A stretch of DNA of 64,000 bases. It comes from Nymphaea colorata (lineage: Eukaryota > Streptophyta > Magnoliopsida > Nymphaeales > Nymphaeaceae). The position numbers and the translations under genes were made by a program. Shown here piece after piece: positions 62,498 through 64,000 of this stretch (positions are counted from its first letter, which is position 1; the number at the start of each line of letters is the position of its first letter). Where the stretch lies: assembly GCF_008831285.2 (NCBI RefSeq), contig NC_045151.1, positions 243,544 to 307,543 on the forward strand. The letters are read 5' to 3'. The notes under the pieces are model-generated. The model was given only the letters and a program-made list of their open reading frames with translations, did not search any database and was not told the DNA's origin.

Positions 62498-63006
62498 CAT
62501 ATGCTTTCCATAGCCACTGCCCAAATCTGTAGGAAGGAGGAAGAACCAAGCTGGCTGGGAGGTTTCAATCAAGTAATGAAGAATTTAGGAAGAAATTTTA
62601 GGACGTCTGGTGACCCTACATGCATTTTTGTATAAAAGAAGGTTGCTTACATACCATGTACTCATAGTCTTTATATGCAGCTGTATTCTTTATTGAGGAT
62701 AAGAATGAAGAATATGTATTATGTTATGTTCAATCCTTTCACCACCATCTTATATGCAAAGAAATGGCTACGGTAGTTCCTTTCAAGGTGGGCACTAGCC
62801 AGGTGCTAGAAGAAAAACAGGTCTGCAGTTGGTTGGAAATTAAATTGAGGTGCCAATTTTCATGGAGAAGCTCGCCCATCTAATGAACAAACAAGATGGG
62901 CATGAGCCTCTCAAGGTTTTAAAAAATAAAATTTTAAATATTGTTTTTGTTTAGAAATTTTAATTTGGCTCCCAAAGCAATTTTGGAAAATACAATTGGC
63001 TCCCAC

Positions 63007-63126
63007 AAAATAGGTTGAAACTGGTTATGTGCACACTGTTGCTGCATGGGGGTTCAAAGGAGTTCAAGCAGTGCCAACAAAATAGGTTTAAACTGGTTAT
63101 GTGCACACTGTTGCTGCATGGGGGTG
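63007..63126. repeat. Tandem duplication, 72-bp period
   Basis: AAAATAGGTT(G/T)AAACTGG and TTATGTGCACACTGTTGCTG occur at 63007 and again 72 bp later. Confidence 0.9.
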
Positions 63127-63555
63127 TATAATGACCAAAATACCGTTAAATGTTAAATAAAGTGAAAAGAGAACTTTTACTGAAAGGTCCATTTTTTATA
63201 AAAAAAAAATTCTAAAAATCCCAAACCTCCATCCTTTTTCCTCTGGAATATCTCTATCTCTAAGGGTGGTGCCCTTTTTAAAATAAGTCTGCCATCACCC
63301 ATTGATTTGTCCCTTGTACATTGTACTTGCCCATATGGCTTTGGCATTTCTGGCAACTCAATTTCTCTGATGGTGAAAATGAGCATGGAAGGATCGGTTT
63401 TCGTAATTTGAGTTAAATGGTTTATCAATGCGGTAACAAGGAAGTTGATCAGCCATTCAAGACCAGTCCTTGGACTTCCACTGTTTATGTTTTTTGTAAT
63501 TTTTTTTTGTCACTAAAAATTAATTTTTGTGAATTTGCTTGTTTCTCTCTCTTAA

Positions 63556-63628
<73 letters not shown>
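63556..63628. repeat. (CT)n(AT)n compound microsatellite
   Basis: About 25 bp CT then about 48 bp AT. The flanks 62495-63555 and 63629-64000 show no gene. Confidence 0.95.
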
Positions 63629-63631
<3 letters not shown>

Positions 63632-64000
63632 TGAAACTGTTGCTAAAACTTCAAAACTGTGCCTAAAAGTTTTCTAAGTGCGGAGATATTAGCAACCAAA
63701 ACAATTGCTGAATGTAAGCACTCTTAGCAATTATTTTGGTTGCTACAGCTTTTGAGATTTAGTGATGGTATTAAGCCAATGCTCAATTAAAAGGCATTTT
63801 CTCGTTGTAAAGTTGTGATTCAAATAAATTGGAGTTTCTTTTTCTTCAAGTATCATTATGAGGCCACTTGAATTTGTTTACGTTAACATAAAGTCCAAAT
63901 TCTCAAAGATCTTTAACTAGCGTACATTATTCTTTGACCTTTTGTATTGAATAATTCATAGTCAAGAAGAAAATAGATTTATTTTGTGCAAAATAAATAA

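Overview
This is nuclear DNA from a flowering plant: AT-rich, full of (AT)n microsatellites, LTR retrotransposons and hAT remnants, with plant-specific gene families (a BAHD acyltransferase, a receptor-like kinase tail, an alliinase/TAR-type EGF exon). Introns are inferred from gt/ag sites and from family structure. I cannot name the species; no grass-like GC-rich genes are seen. I found no gene in the window that looks complete and clearly functional. Most coding sequence is exon-sized, broken, or belongs to transposable elements. Layout: 0.1-4.0 kb is a tandem array (548-bp higher-order unit made of two ~270-bp halves) interrupted by a ~0.86-kb foldback hairpin. 4.0-5.6 kb is a dead Copia 3' end. 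5.9-6.9 kb is a possible element edged by GGGTGC repeats. 6.93-26.11 kb is one large tandem duplication: copy 1 is 6930-14710, copy 2 is 14900-26107. Both copies carry, in order, a receptor-like kinase tail (minus), a Copia protease scrap (minus), ATCTCAT repeats, an unidentified plus-strand gene fragment, and exon 2 of a BAHD acyltransferase (minus). In copy 2 the unidentified fragment sits in a 1406-bp unit repeated three times. The duplication broke inside the BAHD intron. The original two-exon gene is therefore exon 1 at 27496-27086 plus exon 2 at 24904-24002, and copy 1 holds only an orphan exon 2. The original has collected stops, frameshifts and a deletion, while the orphan keeps a long open frame but has lost its splice acceptor and its first exon. 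From 30.1 to 32.0 kb lies a decayed hAT transposase. From 37.6 to 43.2 kb a Copia element with both LTRs, PBS and PPT sits, minus strand, inside exon 1 of an alliinase-domain (TAR-like) gene; the two gene halves flank it with a near-perfect 5-bp target duplication. 43.3-47.7 kb is intergenic, with microsatellites and fragments of small repeat families. 47.7-48.9 kb holds an inverted duplication of a promoter-like sequence, and one arm leads into a 62-codon ORF. 49.0-51.0 kb contains two Copia scraps in opposite orientations. 52.0-60.9 kb is a large non-autonomous LTR element (LARD type, minus strand) with ~2.8-kb LTRs, a tRNA-Arg-like primer site and no coding capacity. 60.9-64.0 kb is non-coding with long microsatellites. 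No tRNA, rRNA, CRISPR or prokaryote-type system was seen. The most informative parts are the breakpoints and order of events in the BAHD duplication, the chimeric middle unit of the 1406-bp triplication, the retrotransposon-split TAR exon, and the long foldback hairpin.
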